Of a DNA stretch of 64,000 nucleotides, positions 42,860 to 53,972 are shown one piece after another (positions within the stretch are counted from its first letter, which is position 1; each line of letters begins with the position of its first letter). Source of the DNA: Bufo bufo (lineage: Eukaryota; Chordata; Amphibia; Anura; Bufonidae). The notes beneath the pieces were generated by a model that searched no databases, was not told the DNA's origin, and saw nothing but the letters and a program-made list of their open reading frames with translations. The stretch lies in contig NC_053395.1 in the NCBI RefSeq assembly GCF_905171765.1, positions 183,352,156 through 183,416,155 on the forward strand. Direction: 5' to 3'. The position numbers and the translations under genes are program-made.

Positions 42860-43315
42860 GCCCAGGGGGCCCTGTTACAAATGTTGCATTCATCCCAGAA
42901 GCTTTAAAAGAATATTTTGGCCTAAAACTTGCATAACCCATCCACTGGAGAGGTGAAAATTTTAGTTCAAGGTTGTGTGACCACTGGGAGTTTGAATGGA
43001 GCCTCAGTGACATAGCTATAGGGGCTACAGAGTTCCCAGTTGTGGAGAGGCCCCTGAGCCAAAATTAACATTGATTGAGCAGTGTGCACCTTAATTGCTC
43101 TGCCCAATCATACAGAGAACTGTACAGCCATACAGGTACAGTTGCATAGTCCTCTCTATCTCCTCCCTGCACTCATCTATGATTGGTGCAAGGAGGAAAC
43201 AGTAAGATGAGCAATTAGTGTTTAGCCTCCTTTACAAGAAGGGACAAAGCCGAGCCTGGAGACATGATTAACCATTGGATCCCACTGTCTACCAACAACA
43301 GGAAAATTGGAATTC
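42860..43315. other. Non-genic
   Basis: No gene. Part of it (43060-43200) looks like a diverged dispersed repeat around CCTCTCTATCTCCTCCCTGC and AAGGAGGAAAC. Nothing else seen. Confidence 0.3.
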
Positions 43316-43497
43316 ACCCCCTTACTAGCCTGGACCACCAAGTATACTGAAGTTAGCGCCTTCACTGTTCTAAACCACCAGGAAAACATACATAAACCCC
43401 TTCATTGCCATAGACCACCAGAGATACAGACATTAATCCCTTTCACTGCCGCAGACCACCAGGGATGTAGATAATCTTCACTGTTCTAGATCTGGAT
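43316..43497. repeat. Degenerate tandem repeat, about 45-bp unit
   Basis: Four imperfect units built on CCCYTTCACTGCYRTAGACC then ACCAGGGATACAGAC. No coding potential. Confidence 0.55.
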
Positions 43498-45340
43498 ACC
43501 AATTAATAGGAGTTGCCTACATGCTGCGTGGTCCTGTATATATGGCTACTGCATGGGTAATTATCGGGACAATGAACATTTATATACATTTGTTGTTATT
43601 CTGCATTGTCCAGCTTAGTGAGAGCAGTACCCAAGTCCCAAATTGCCCCGCTCACTGGCTAAAAAGGCTTAGCGGTAACTTTGCCAGCAATGCCGCTGTC
43701 CCGGGAAGAGGGGACTCAAGCTGAGTTTTTGCACCAGGGTCCATTAGCCTTTAGCTATGCCCGTACACTGTTAGATTATTATAAATACGGCCAAATTTCT
43801 CCATCTGTCAAAATATATCGGTCCTCATGTATCAAAATCACCCATAGCATTAATCTCATAGACTACCAAGGCAACATAAAACTCTGATTACTACAGGCAG
43901 CAAGGACACCCGCTTTTAACAGATGAGGTCCCATTCTCCATGAGTGAATTCATGTTATTACATGAGAATATTATCCATACTGTCATGGACCACTGCTCTA
44001 AATCCTCATTTTTTTTAGGGGAACACGCACCTCTCCTACGATAAGTTATGGCTGCACTAGGTGAAAGCGGGCATCGTTCCAATGCAGTGGTGTATAGTAC
44101 CTATGCTAAAAAATGTGAGGGACCAATTCTGTGTTCAAGCTTAGGTTTTTCTACATGAGCTGAAGCCTCTATTGCATTTTTTTTCGGTGACCTCTGGCTG
44201 ACATCTGGCTTATGCTCAGATTTCAGGTCAGATGGTGCCATAAATCGTGCCTAGTGGCAACTGAGAGCAGGCCACCAAGATACCGTTGGGGGAATTGCTG
44301 TTCCATAGCAAACAAATAGAATCCATCATTTCTGATAAAAGGTTATAGTTTTCATCATTAAAAAAAAATACCCCAAAAATTGTCTGATGTGAATATTAAT
44401 AGCAGGCTAATTGTGTTTTTTTTTTTTTCTAGAGGTCACTTCTGGCAAGCCTCTACAGGAGTTGGCAGCATCACTACTAACTGTGTGGCAACACCTAGAC
44501 AGTGTTTTTAATTAACACTGTACGTTTTTAATCACCCAGAAATGCATTATTTTGTGAATTCAATTAGCTTTTTTTATGGCGGCACCAATAAAACCTCCTG
44601 CCGCATTCCGGAACTTCACAAATGTTTTCAATTGCCAGTGACATAATGCAGCCATTGGACCTACAACAAAGGCTGAGGTTTATGAGCAGCCCGAATTAGG
44701 ATGTTAGGTTAACCAATTAAACCTCTCAAGTCTCCCGAAAGTAAAGATAACCAACACGCTGTGAAGAAATTAAAGAAAGCTCAGGAACCAAGATGTAAGA
44801 TTCGTCGTGGAGAAGATATGCAAATTCTCCCCGCTTGTATCACGACAGCAATGAGGGAATGGTTCGGCGCAGCTACATATGCAGAAAGGTCAAACACATT
44901 CCGTTAATAAATCTACACAGATTTTTTTTTAATCAGCATCAAACTTGTCCTATTAAAGAACTATAAGTAGAGGGATCATAAATCTAAATGACCTCAAATA
45001 ACGTGAAGGAAAAGCAAAGTAAGAAGCTACTATTTACACCCGGCACCAAGCAGCAAAAAATTTTTTTTAATTTTGCGTAATCTAATGTACGGAAAACGTA
45101 GATTGAATTATTATAGTTCCAACAGATGTGTCTCCCTCACCTGGCCTTTGTGTTATACGCATCAAAAGCGGTCATGGCGGCTGACAGGAGAAACAGACAG
45201 TTGTATGACACTGTATCATTAGAGTTTACCAATATATCATCACCTGTGCTTTACAGCATTACAATTGGAAGTATAAAAAGTGCAATGACTTACAAGGCAG
45301 ACGCCTAATAAAATATGGAGCGGACAGTGCTTATAAATGT
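43498..45340. other. Longest low-copy-looking stretch of the window
   Basis: No terminal repeats, tandem arrays or matches to other parts of the window over about 1.8 kb. The part from 44440 to 44920 has even composition with homeodomain-like TTAATTAA and CAATTA sites and an octamer-like ATGCAAAT at 44818-44825. It is a candidate for conserved non-coding DNA. Only short unsupported ORFs are present. Confidence 0.35.
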
Positions 45341-45687
45341 TAACAGGGTTGTCCATGTTAATTATTATTATTTTTTTTTAAAGCAGGGACACTATTAGAA
45401 TAATAATTAAAAAAAATTGTACTCACCATCCCCCACTAACCCACTGCGTTCCAGCACTGCCGCTATGCTCTCCTTGACGGGCTTTGTTTTCCTGACTGCA
45501 CCCTTATACCGCATGTGACCCCTGCAGTCAATCACTGGACTCAATGGTTTTGTGCCATGTACTGCTGAGGCCAGTGATTGGCTGCAGCAGTCTTGTGAGA
45601 TAAACAGGCACGTCACCGCTGCAGTCAGGAAAACATAAACAAAGAGTGAGGTGAAATAGAGGGGGTTCAGGAAGGTGAGTATAATTT
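45341..45687. repeat. Fragment of a dispersed palindromic repeat
   Basis: Begins with CAGGGTTGTCC after TTAA; contains CTGCAGTCAATCACTGGACT and a near-inverse CAGTGATTGGCTGCAG. Related text occurs near 1430 and 3510. Right terminus not found. Confidence 0.4.
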
Positions 45688-45726
45688 TTATTATTATTAT
45701 TATTATTACAGTATTATTAATATTAA

Positions 45727-45757
<31 letters not shown>
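45688..45757. repeat. (ATT)n microsatellite
   Basis: Roughly 20 ATT/TTA triplets with a few interruptions (ACAGTATT, AATATT). Confidence 0.9.
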
Positions 45758-45758
<1 letters not shown>

Positions 45759-46175
45759 GAGATGAGCGAATTTAATATTTACAAATTTGTTCACGCTTCG
45801 TTTGGTGGTAAAAGCAGAATTGGGTTATGGATTTCGTTACCACGGACCAGAATGCAATTCTATGACGGAATGCATAACGGAATGCCTTTAGAGGCATTCC
45901 GTTATTCATTCCGTCATAATAGAAGTCTATGGCCTGCAAAACGGATCCGTCCAGTTTCCGTTATGCAGGGGAGTATTATTATTCTAACAGCGTCTCTGCC
46001 TCTTTTTAAAAACAAATTTTACTTGGAAACACCCTTTAAAAGCTGGTGCCACTGTGGTAGCTAACACTGAAGCACTGGAGCCATTAGTTTGAATGTGACA
46101 TGAGAAGGTAAATGTCTGTATATGTGTTTATCTGTGTATGCGTGTAGGTGAATGTGTAGCTGAGCATGTGCTTAA
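45759..46175. repeat. Dispersed repeat with GAGATGAGCGAATT start
   Basis: Starts TAGAGATGAGCGAATTTAAT, contains the hairpin GGAATGCCTTTAGAGGCATT followed by CCG, and CGGATCCGTCC. A related start (GGGATGAGTGAATCG) occurs at 17423. The rest to 46175 is simple non-genic sequence. Confidence 0.4.
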
Positions 46176-46585
46176 GGCCTCCTGCACACGAACGTGTGCG
46201 CCCCATTGCCGTGCTGCGGCTTGCAAAATGCGGGCAGCAATGCACGAACACTGACCGTGGGGCAGCCGCAGCGGATCGCGGACCCATTCACTTTAATGGG
46301 TCCGCGGTCCGGCCGTTCCGCAAAAAGATAGGACATGTTCTATCTTTTTGCGGAACGTAAGTACGGGACGAAACCCCACGGAAGCACTCCGTAGTGCTTC
46401 CGTGGGTTTCCGTTCTGTGCTTCTGTTCCGCACCATTCCGCATCTCCCGATTTGCGGACCCATTGAAGTGAATGGGTCCGCATCCGTGATGCGGAATGCA
46501 CACGGAACGGTGCCTGTGTATTGCGGATCCGCAAATGCGGTCCACAATGCGGCCACGAGACACCTGCGATTGTGTGCAGGAGGTC
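46176..46585. mobile_element. Harbinger-like MITE, TAA target duplication
   Basis: Ends GGCCTCCTGCACACGAACG and the inverse of GACCTCCTGCACACAATCG, with TAA at 46173-46175 and 46586-46588. GC-rich. Holds GGACATGTTC at 46331-46340 and two CCCATT...AATGGG palindromes. ORFs on both strands are mirror translations. Confidence 0.85.
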
Positions 46586-46769
46586 TAAGTATGCAGATAT
46601 CAGTCTATGTCTGCATTTCTGATGTGTATCTGTGTATGTGTGGGTATGAAATGTTTATGCACAATGGTGCTTGAAAGTTTGTGAACCTTTAAGAATTTTC
46701 TATAATTGTTATTTTCTAAATTTAGGTTAAATTTTCTAAATTTAACCTAAACTACAGCAGTCCTAAAAA

Positions 46770-46893
46770 TAGATTGACTGGGGAATGGTGGAGTCCAAAC
46801 TCTTTAGAGATGGTTTTGTAACCTTTTTCCATCCTGACGAGCATCAACAACTTTTCTTCTGAGGTCCTCAGAAATCTCCTTTGTTCGTGCCAT
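46770..46893 (-). pseudogene. Tc1-like transposase N-terminal remnant
   Basis: From the ATG at 46893 the minus strand reads MARTKEISEDLRRKVVDAR, the start of a Tc1-like DNA-binding domain. About 20 bases later the frame must shift to continue (YKTISKEFGL, a helix-turn-helix). Nothing of the catalytic core is left. The bounding inverted repeats match the same element. Confidence 0.65.
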
Positions 46894-47160
46894 GATACAC
46901 TTCGACAAATGTGATGTGAAGATCAGACTTTGATAGATCCCTATTCTTTAAATAAAGCAGGTCTCCCATTCACACCTGATTGTCATCCAAAAAAACACCT
47001 GAAACTTCAGATTCAATTTATCTGCTAATCCTAAAGGTTCACATACTTCTGCCACTCACAGGCATGTGACACTGGATCCTTTTTTTATTTTTTTTAAATG
47101 CCCAAGTCTAATATCTTTGACTCATTTCATTTGTCTTTTATAACTTGTGTGAAAATGTAG

Positions 47161-48013
47161 AGGGTCATTTATGAAAAAATATAGGTGTTTTAGGGTAAAA
47201 GCTGTACCTTTTTCCCTGTGTATGCCACTTACGCCTCTTTTCTCGAGTCCCGAGAAAAAGGGGCGTGGTGTGGGCGGGGAAGAGGGAGGACCGTTTTCTA
47301 TGTCATCTCCTTTACTGGCGTAGATTTAAAGGGGTATTCCCATCACAATAATCACTGTTAAATCTCTTAATGATTTGACAGTGATCATTTTTCTAAATAC
47401 ATTTTATTACCCAATTCCCACCCTTTTTGAGAAAATAAGTCCCCTCTTACCTTATTGTTGTCTTTTGTCTCCCCTGGTTACGGCCACCTCTCCTGTGGAA
47501 TCCCGCCGGGCCGCGCTTGCGCAGAAGACTGAAGATTCTCTCCCGGCCGGGCCGCGCAACCTGAACACACACGCCGCCGCGCATGCACCATGATGACTTC
47601 TTCCTGACCAGTATAATACAGAGCCGTGAACGCGCATGCCGGCTCTGTACTATACAGGCCAGGAATAAGTCACCATGGCGCATGCGCGCCGGCATGCGCG
47701 TTCAGGACATAGCGCGGCCCGGCCGGGAGAAAAACTTCAGTCTTCTGCGCAAGCGTGGCCTGGATGAGAGAAGACGTCAATCAAGCACCGCCGAATCCAG
47801 GAAGTGAACATCGCGCTGGACGAAGGTAAGTATGAAAACTGAAGATGGGAATACCCCTTTAAGTCATTTTCTATGCCAGCAAAGGAGATGGCATAGATTT
47901 AATCTTGTTGAACAGCTGCCGGATCATGCGCCTCTACATAACTTCGGCGTATCAAGCTGCAGCGGACAGGGACTAAGACTGGCGTCTAAATTGCAAGTCT
48001 TAGTAAATATCCC
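47161..48013. mobile_element. Dispersed element with GGGTCATTTAT ends
   Basis: Left AGGGTCATTTATGAAAA, right the inverse of GGGATATTTACTAAGAC. It is inserted in the Tc1 remnant and is itself interrupted by the TTAA element. Same terminal type as 37311-37895. Class uncertain. Confidence 0.4.
47330..47858. mobile_element. TTAA element, AGGGGTATTCCCATC ends
   Basis: TTAA at 47326-47329 and 47859-47862, ends exact inverses over 15 bases. 529 bp, with GC-rich arms (CTTGCGCAGAAGACTGAAG and inverse; CCCGGCCGGG). Non-coding; the ORFs are mirror translations. Confidence 0.85.
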
Positions 48014-48100
48014 ACGTAGTTTAAGGTCAATATATGCTGAAATATGGAAAAAAAATATAGGGGGAAAAAAAGGGTTCACAAACCTTCAGGCACCACTGTA

Positions 48101-49469
48101 TGTGTGGTAGCATGTTTCAGCTTATACTTACTGTATGTGTCTAATTCCTAGAACACACATATCAGTGTATGTGTGTCTTCATTTATGCAAATTTGTGTAA
48201 ATGCTTGAGCTACATTGCCCCTTATTGTATGAGATTTTAAAATAAGGGTATAACCATACGACCACATAGTTACGAAGTGGCTGTGCTTCGGCAAGTACTG
48301 CGCATCAGTACGAGCCATAGTGGGCTGTAATTAATCTAATTATGAATACACTGCTTAGCCAGTCTGTATTGTTAACGGCTGCACAGTATTGGAACTGCGT
48401 GGCCATTGACAATACCGACTGACTAAACAGTGCAGCCATAATTAGTTCAATTAGAGCCTGCTGCGGCTTATAAGGCTGCGTGGTAGTCGAATGCAGTGTG
48501 GCCACGCCACTACCACAACACGACCGCGCTGTATGGTCGTACCTTCAGACTACTTAACAAAAATGATTTGGCCCCGATGTTTGCTGATCAGAGTGCAGAC
48601 AATGCAATTCTCCAAACTTTTCTGGGACCTGAATGCATCATCCATATTCTCTACTAGTGCTGGCGGTTCATAATGATGCCTTCTTCAGTAGACAAGAAGG
48701 CACAAGAAAGCCACCACTCCCCATCTTTGAAATAAGGATCTCTTAGAAGTTGGACATGACATCTCCCCAAGGATCAAAGGTTCTCCTCATAGGACTAAGG
48801 TGTGCATCTAGGGTTATGTTCACACATAGCTTTGTAGATAGATAGATAGATTTCAATGTGTTTGTGTGCCGAAATCTGCATCCAATAACACCTAACGTTA
48901 CCAGCCCATTAATTACAGATTTCAGGTATTTCCATTACACAGAGAAACACACAATGTTTCGACGGATGAAACCGCCTTTCTCAAGCATCGGCCAAAATTG
49001 TTGCGTGTTTCTCTGCGTGATGGAAATACCTGAATAAATACAGTTTGGGGTTTTCTACACAATTCCCTGCAATGCTGTGATTCACTTTTACTATTGGATC
49101 TCCGGATTGCTATCTAGTAGGCGCAAGCACAGTGAGGTGAAGTCGGAGTGCTGATCCTCTTTGTGGTCATTGCCAATTTTTTCTATTTGTGTTCTCTTTG
49201 ATACCCCAAAGGCGTCAGGCAAACAAGCTGTTGGCTGAATAGCTATACCTCCCTACCATACCATACATGGTTCCCATTAGGAATAGCAGCTGTGAGAGTC
49301 CTCTGGCTGCTTATCTCCCTTGAGGACAAGAGCACCGGGCATATTGAAATCAGACCTTCTTTCCATCACCACCTGACATCTGGAGAGAGACACATCACAA
49401 ATTAGATTGCTGGCCAATCCCACTAGAATTGCGGGTTTCACCAACATTAATCTAATGTACATAACCAGC
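48101..49469. other. Non-genic, with one hairpin
   Basis: Contains a 110-base hairpin at 48923-49032 (arms CAGGTATTTCCATTACACAG and its near-inverse, loop with GTTTCGACGGATGAAACC). The sequence around 48380-48550 has a looser palindrome. No gene. Confidence 0.4.
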
Positions 49470-49473
49470 TTAA

Positions 49474-49968
49474 AGAGTCACTGTACTTTCACACAATTTC
49501 ATTCTATTTAATTAAATAGCAAATTTCGAAATGACTTCATTAAAAAAATCTGCCTGCATCCACCTGAAAAAAGCTGTAAAGTCATGGGTTCACTTCCACC
49601 TAAGTTGCAGTCCACTGTCTCTAGTAACAGAGACTCATAAGACAGCAGAGATGCTTCTACACTGCTTCTGAATTCACAGGAGCCTCCTGTCTTTCTGTAA
49701 GTGTGATGCATCCCTCCTTATCTGTTCTGTGAGCTCTAGAGTTGAAAACAAACATAGTGAGAAGGGAAAGGGCATCACAACAGTACAGTACTAGCAGAAG
49801 GGAGAAGCCCCCTGCTTCTGAATGAAATGCATCTAGCTGTGCAGCTGAAACAGGCAATAATATGGATTAAACAAACATTAGGAAAGCCCAAACATAACTA
49901 GTCTTTCACAGTTATAATTGTACAAAAACACAGCCATTATGCAAACTTTTTTTAAATTCATGTACGCT
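49474..49968. mobile_element. Possible TTAA element
   Basis: TTAA at 49470-49473 and 49969-49972. Terminal match is weak (AGAGTCACTGTAC versus AGCGTACATGAA). Listed because both TTAA sites and size fit; the ends need alignment with other copies. Confidence 0.35.
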
Positions 49969-49972
49969 TTAA

Positions 49973-51348
49973 GTCTTTATTCACATCTTAATTTAAGCTA
50001 TTCAAGATTGTCCGTGGTCTACATACCGTGTCAGTATTTAGATCCACAAAATTTCAATACCTTCCATATTCATTTTCCTCATTCCCATCAATAGAAAGGG
50101 CTATTGTCGTTTGCAATATGGACAAGAATAGAATCTGCTTTATAGTTTGTGGCACAGCCTCACAGATCCCCCAAAAATGGCCCCATAGAAATGAATGTGG
50201 AAAAATGCAGATAGCACATGGATGAAAATGTATGGTTGTGTGCATGAGGCCTAATGTGAGCAAGCCTTTTATTGTGAACCAGACCTTTAATTATTTTTAA
50301 TACTATTACAGATCAAGACCTTAAATGAGTGAATCTCATTATATTTAGTTTAAAACAATTAATTAACGTCTAATTATTTTTATTACAAATATATCTTTTT
50401 CTGCTGGGACCAAATATTTCTGTTTAAAAATTGTTTTTCTCTGTATGTGAACATTTGCATTACTTAATAAATGTCCCCCAGGTGACTCTATAACTGCCCA
50501 TCTTCTGCAGGTTTGCATAAACTGAACGTTATTCGACTCCAACCTAATTAATTGCTATACAATGGGAATCAGAAACCACAAGTGAGCAATGCTAGCTCAC
50601 TGTACACTAACAGGATTAAAAGCTCCAATACAAGCTTCTCGGGATCTCCGGTTTGTTTATATGATTTATTCACTGCATAATTTTTTTCTGGGAATTGAAA
50701 AGTGTAGAAAATATAATGGGTAGTTCTAAAGATCTAATAAATCTACTGGTAGTGAGAATGCCTGGAATAATGGATAAAAGGACCTTATGACTCCCTCTGG
50801 TGGTACAGATAGAAACTACATGAAATGCCTTTTCTCTAAACAGTGATAAATATATGTTATTTCTTAAAGTCAAAGATCGTGGTAATTGAATGTTTTCTTC
50901 CAACCAGCCAAATGATCCATAACTCCACAATATGTAGGCCAAGCTGTTCTTAAATTTATGGTATATGTTTGCCCTTTCACAGATGTTAGAAAGGTGCCTG
51001 AAGAACATGCACAGACCTTTTCAATGCTAGCATTTTGCAGTTGTTAATTTCTCATGAATTTCTCATGTATTGTATGAACTCATACCTCAGTTTCCTGCAG
51101 TAAAAATATTGCTGCAATTATAAGGACCATTTACAAACAAAAGCACAAAAAATACTTTTGGCTAGCATATTTACTCACTCTTGACCAGCAGCCAAGGCTA
51201 TACATTGGGGAACCTTAAGCCCACCAGAAAAAGGGATTTTGAGCATCCATCCTCCATCTATACAGAACATGCGCACATACAATTTTGGATTGTAAATAAT
51301 TTTATCAGGGTACACATAAGACATGTAATCTATAACAGGGGTGCTTAA
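49973..51348. other. Non-genic, with a MITE right end
   Basis: A GGCCTCATGCACACAACC-type right end stops at 50251 before TAA; its left end near 50006 is unclear. From 50270 to 51340 the sequence is AT-rich to even and low-copy-looking, with no gene. Confidence 0.35.
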
Positions 51349-51798
51349 AGGGGTTGTCTCACTTCAGCAAATGGCATTATCATGTAAAGAAAGTTAATAC
51401 AAGGCACTTACTAATGTATTGTGATTTTACATATTGCCTCTTTTGCCGAATTGATTCATTTTTCCATTGCATTATTCACTGCACGTTTCCAGGGGTTATG
51501 ACCACCCTGCAATCCAACAGAGGTGGTCGTACTTGTACACTATAGGAAAAGGCGCCTATCAGCACTCCCCCGGTCCCAACCACCAGAGGGGCCGGCGCTT
51601 TTTCCCATAGTGTGCAAGAATGGTCTCCGCTGCTGGACTGCAGGATGGTCATAACCCCTTGAAACGAGCAGTGTGATGTGATGGAAAAATGAATTAAGCC
51701 ATCAAAGGAAGCTATATGGACAATCACAATACATTAGTAAGTGCCTTGTATTGACTTTCTCTACATGGCAAATGCCATTTGCAAGTGAGACAACCCCT
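51349..51798. mobile_element. TTAA element, AGGGGTTGTCTCACTT ends
   Basis: TTAA at 51345-51348 and 51799-51802; ends are inverses over 16 bases. Arms (CAATACATTAGTAAGTGCC and inverse) pair along most of the 450 bp. Non-coding. Confidence 0.85.
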
Positions 51799-51829
51799 TT
51801 AAGTACTTTCGTAGAGGTCCACATACGTG

Positions 51830-52160
51830 GGTCTGCCGTCAGGTATGGGTCCAAGCTGAAAATTTAAGAAGGGGCACCAGTGGCACATAGCGCGCTGTGA
51901 CAATTTTTTTTACAATAATAGCCGGCAGCCTGTCTACCGTACCGCTCTGGTCCTCTGTACTGGCTCATGCATCTCCATCTTCCAGTCTGGGGTTTGTTTT
52001 CTTTCCTTTGTTTTAATTGAGACACGTCAAGATGGAAGATGGAGACACGGGAGCCAGCAAGGAGGACCAGAGTGGCGGGGAGCAGGTAAGTATGATCTTT
52101 TCATTACAGGAGGCAGGCTGCTGTCAACAGTTAGAAATTATATATTCCCAGACAACCCCT
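51830..52160. mobile_element. TTAA foldback missing its left end
   Basis: Right end is the inverse of AGGGGTTGTCTGGGA next to TTAA (52161-52164). Arms GGTCCTCTGTACTGGCTC at 51951 and GAGCCAGCAAGGAGGACC-like inverse at 52053 pair. The left terminus is lost or diverged. Confidence 0.5.
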
Positions 52161-52164
52161 TTAA

Positions 52165-53206
52165 TGCCTCTCAGGCAGTAATGATGCCATCTTAGTGTTT
52201 CCCACATAGCTCATGTATGAACCTCTCCTCTGTACAAGGCTCATGTATAAAACTCTATCTCCAGCTCACGTATAAATCTCTCCTGTAAATACAACTTATG
52301 TATGAACTTCTATACTTCTATATAGTATGGCCACAGTCATGCCTACATTACGTGTTGGAGACCCCTAACCCTGCAATTTCTCTGTGCCTAAACTCGCCTT
52401 CCACAGCCTAGTCCAGGAGCAGCATCAAACACATGATGATCCGGAAGAGTCATGCCAAGCTAGAATCGGAGTGGTGCTCACATCCGTGTGGGTGCTCTGT
52501 GAGTACAGAATGCTGGAGCTTAAGGTCACCACAGGGGGACTGTGCAGAACCTCAGGGAGAAGGATACCACTCACCAGCCAGCACAGGCAACACCCACCAA
52601 CACTTGGCATTGCACTTGTTGATCTTAGGCTTGTGTGCAGATGCTCACCAAGGAAATCCACTTCATGAAGCTCCAGTCACGGTCCCTCCTGTGACAGAGG
52701 TTAGAAGATCTGAGAGACTGGCTGCACGTTAGGTTATCTGACAGCCTATCTGTTTTCACTTGCTGCAGTGTTGTTGTTGGTAATGACCACACCTCTTGTC
52801 TCAGGTGTAGCCTGTGGTCATTACTGCTCCTCTATTTAGTCTGGACTCACACTTCATACCATGCGGTTGAAATTATCTGCCTCGAGTTGGAAGAGCTAGT
52901 GTGAGTTCCTCATTTGTGTTCCTGCTCATCCATTTTCTTAACAAATTTGATGTGGAATGTCCATGCGAAGAGCAAATCTACTTGTGGCAAAAATAACCTC
53001 GCCACTGGGTTTTGAAGGGGCCTGTTTGCCAGCCTCTTGCCTCAGGATTATGGCCCATATACTAACTTTGAAGAAGAAGGCAGACCGGCCGCACAGCCTA
53101 AATCTGTGGAACTGTTTTGGGCAGGAAAGCCATGCTTGCGGTCGGTCAAATATTACTTCCATGGAATTCGGGAACCTCTGCTCGGATCTGGGTGATTTTT
53201 TGATAT
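52165..53206. other. Unclassified, possible retroelement remnants
   Basis: A frame ending at 52732 closes with RRSERLAAR, a basic tail that resembles the C terminus of some gypsy-like polyproteins; the rest of the frame is not recognisable. From 52950 to 53206 there is unclassified text. No host gene. Confidence 0.25.
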
Positions 53207-53972
53207 TGTGACGCTCTAACGGGTGTGGACCCGCTGTGCCACTTTCCGGTTTGGCTTCGGGCCAAACTTGGGAGCGGAATCTAAGGGTTCCCCTGGTCTT
53301 CACCCTTTATCCCGCTCCAAGATGCAGAAGCTGGTCTTAGCTGCAGGGGAGACACCAGGTCTCTACCATAAAAGTGGTCCCGGTCAAGTGGCAGCTGGCC
53401 GAGCAGGCCGGAACGTCACGGTGCAAGCACTGGGGATACAGGCAGGTGGAGCGAGCTGTCGCTGGATGGAAGAAGCGCAGCAGCAGAGTCAGATGAAGCA
53501 GAGCTGAGTAGTGATTAAGCAGAGCTGGAGCTGTTAGAACAGTTGCAGCAGGTGTAACAAGCGGAACAGCAGACAATCCGAATCATACACTTCAGAGCAG
53601 CGAGGTACAGGAGGATCAGGCAGAGACGAGGTCAGGATACAGGCTAAGGTCGGAAGCAGGATAATAACACAGGAACTACGAGCTGGAACCTTCGCTGTAG
53701 AAAACTACAATATTGCTCAGGCATCACAGGAAGGGGGAAGCACCTTATAAAGGTGGTGCCTGGCCGGGATTGGAGAGAAGGCGGAATCAGGGGCATGCAT
53801 GAACCCTTAAAGAAACAGGACGCAAGGTGCAAGTGAGGCTGTCGCCGCCTGCCACAGTGCAGGAAAGCGGGTCCGGAGCCTGCAGCGGAGAGGAGGAGCC
53901 TTGTGTGCAGTTCGACTAAGGTACATAGCAGGATGCGCTGCACTCTGGCCGCTGCCAACTGCCATTGTTACA
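53207..53972 (-). repeat. LTR of a minus-strand Ty3/gypsy element
   Basis: In minus sense it starts TGTAACAATGGCAG at 53972 and ends GCGTCACA at 53207, with the TGT...ACA ends of an LTR, 766 bp. A purine-rich GAGAGGGGGGATAC lies just before it, the polypurine tract that primes plus-strand DNA. It is the 3' LTR of the integrase fragment that follows. No second copy of this LTR is in the window. Confidence 0.7.

Larger units (their letters stand above)
46662..48098 (-). mobile_element. Internally deleted Tc1/mariner element with nested insertions
   Basis: Left end CAATGGTGCTTGAAAGTTTG, right end the inverse of CAGTGGTGCCTGAAGGTTTG; TA follows on the right (48099-48100), and the left flank is CA, a mutated TA. 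A transposase N-terminal piece remains on the minus strand (46893 downward). A repeat at 47161-48013 and, within it, a TTAA element interrupt the other half. Confidence 0.7.

Noticed and set aside
46288..46674. ORFs of 64-108 codons on both strands
   Set aside because: All fall within one palindromic MITE.
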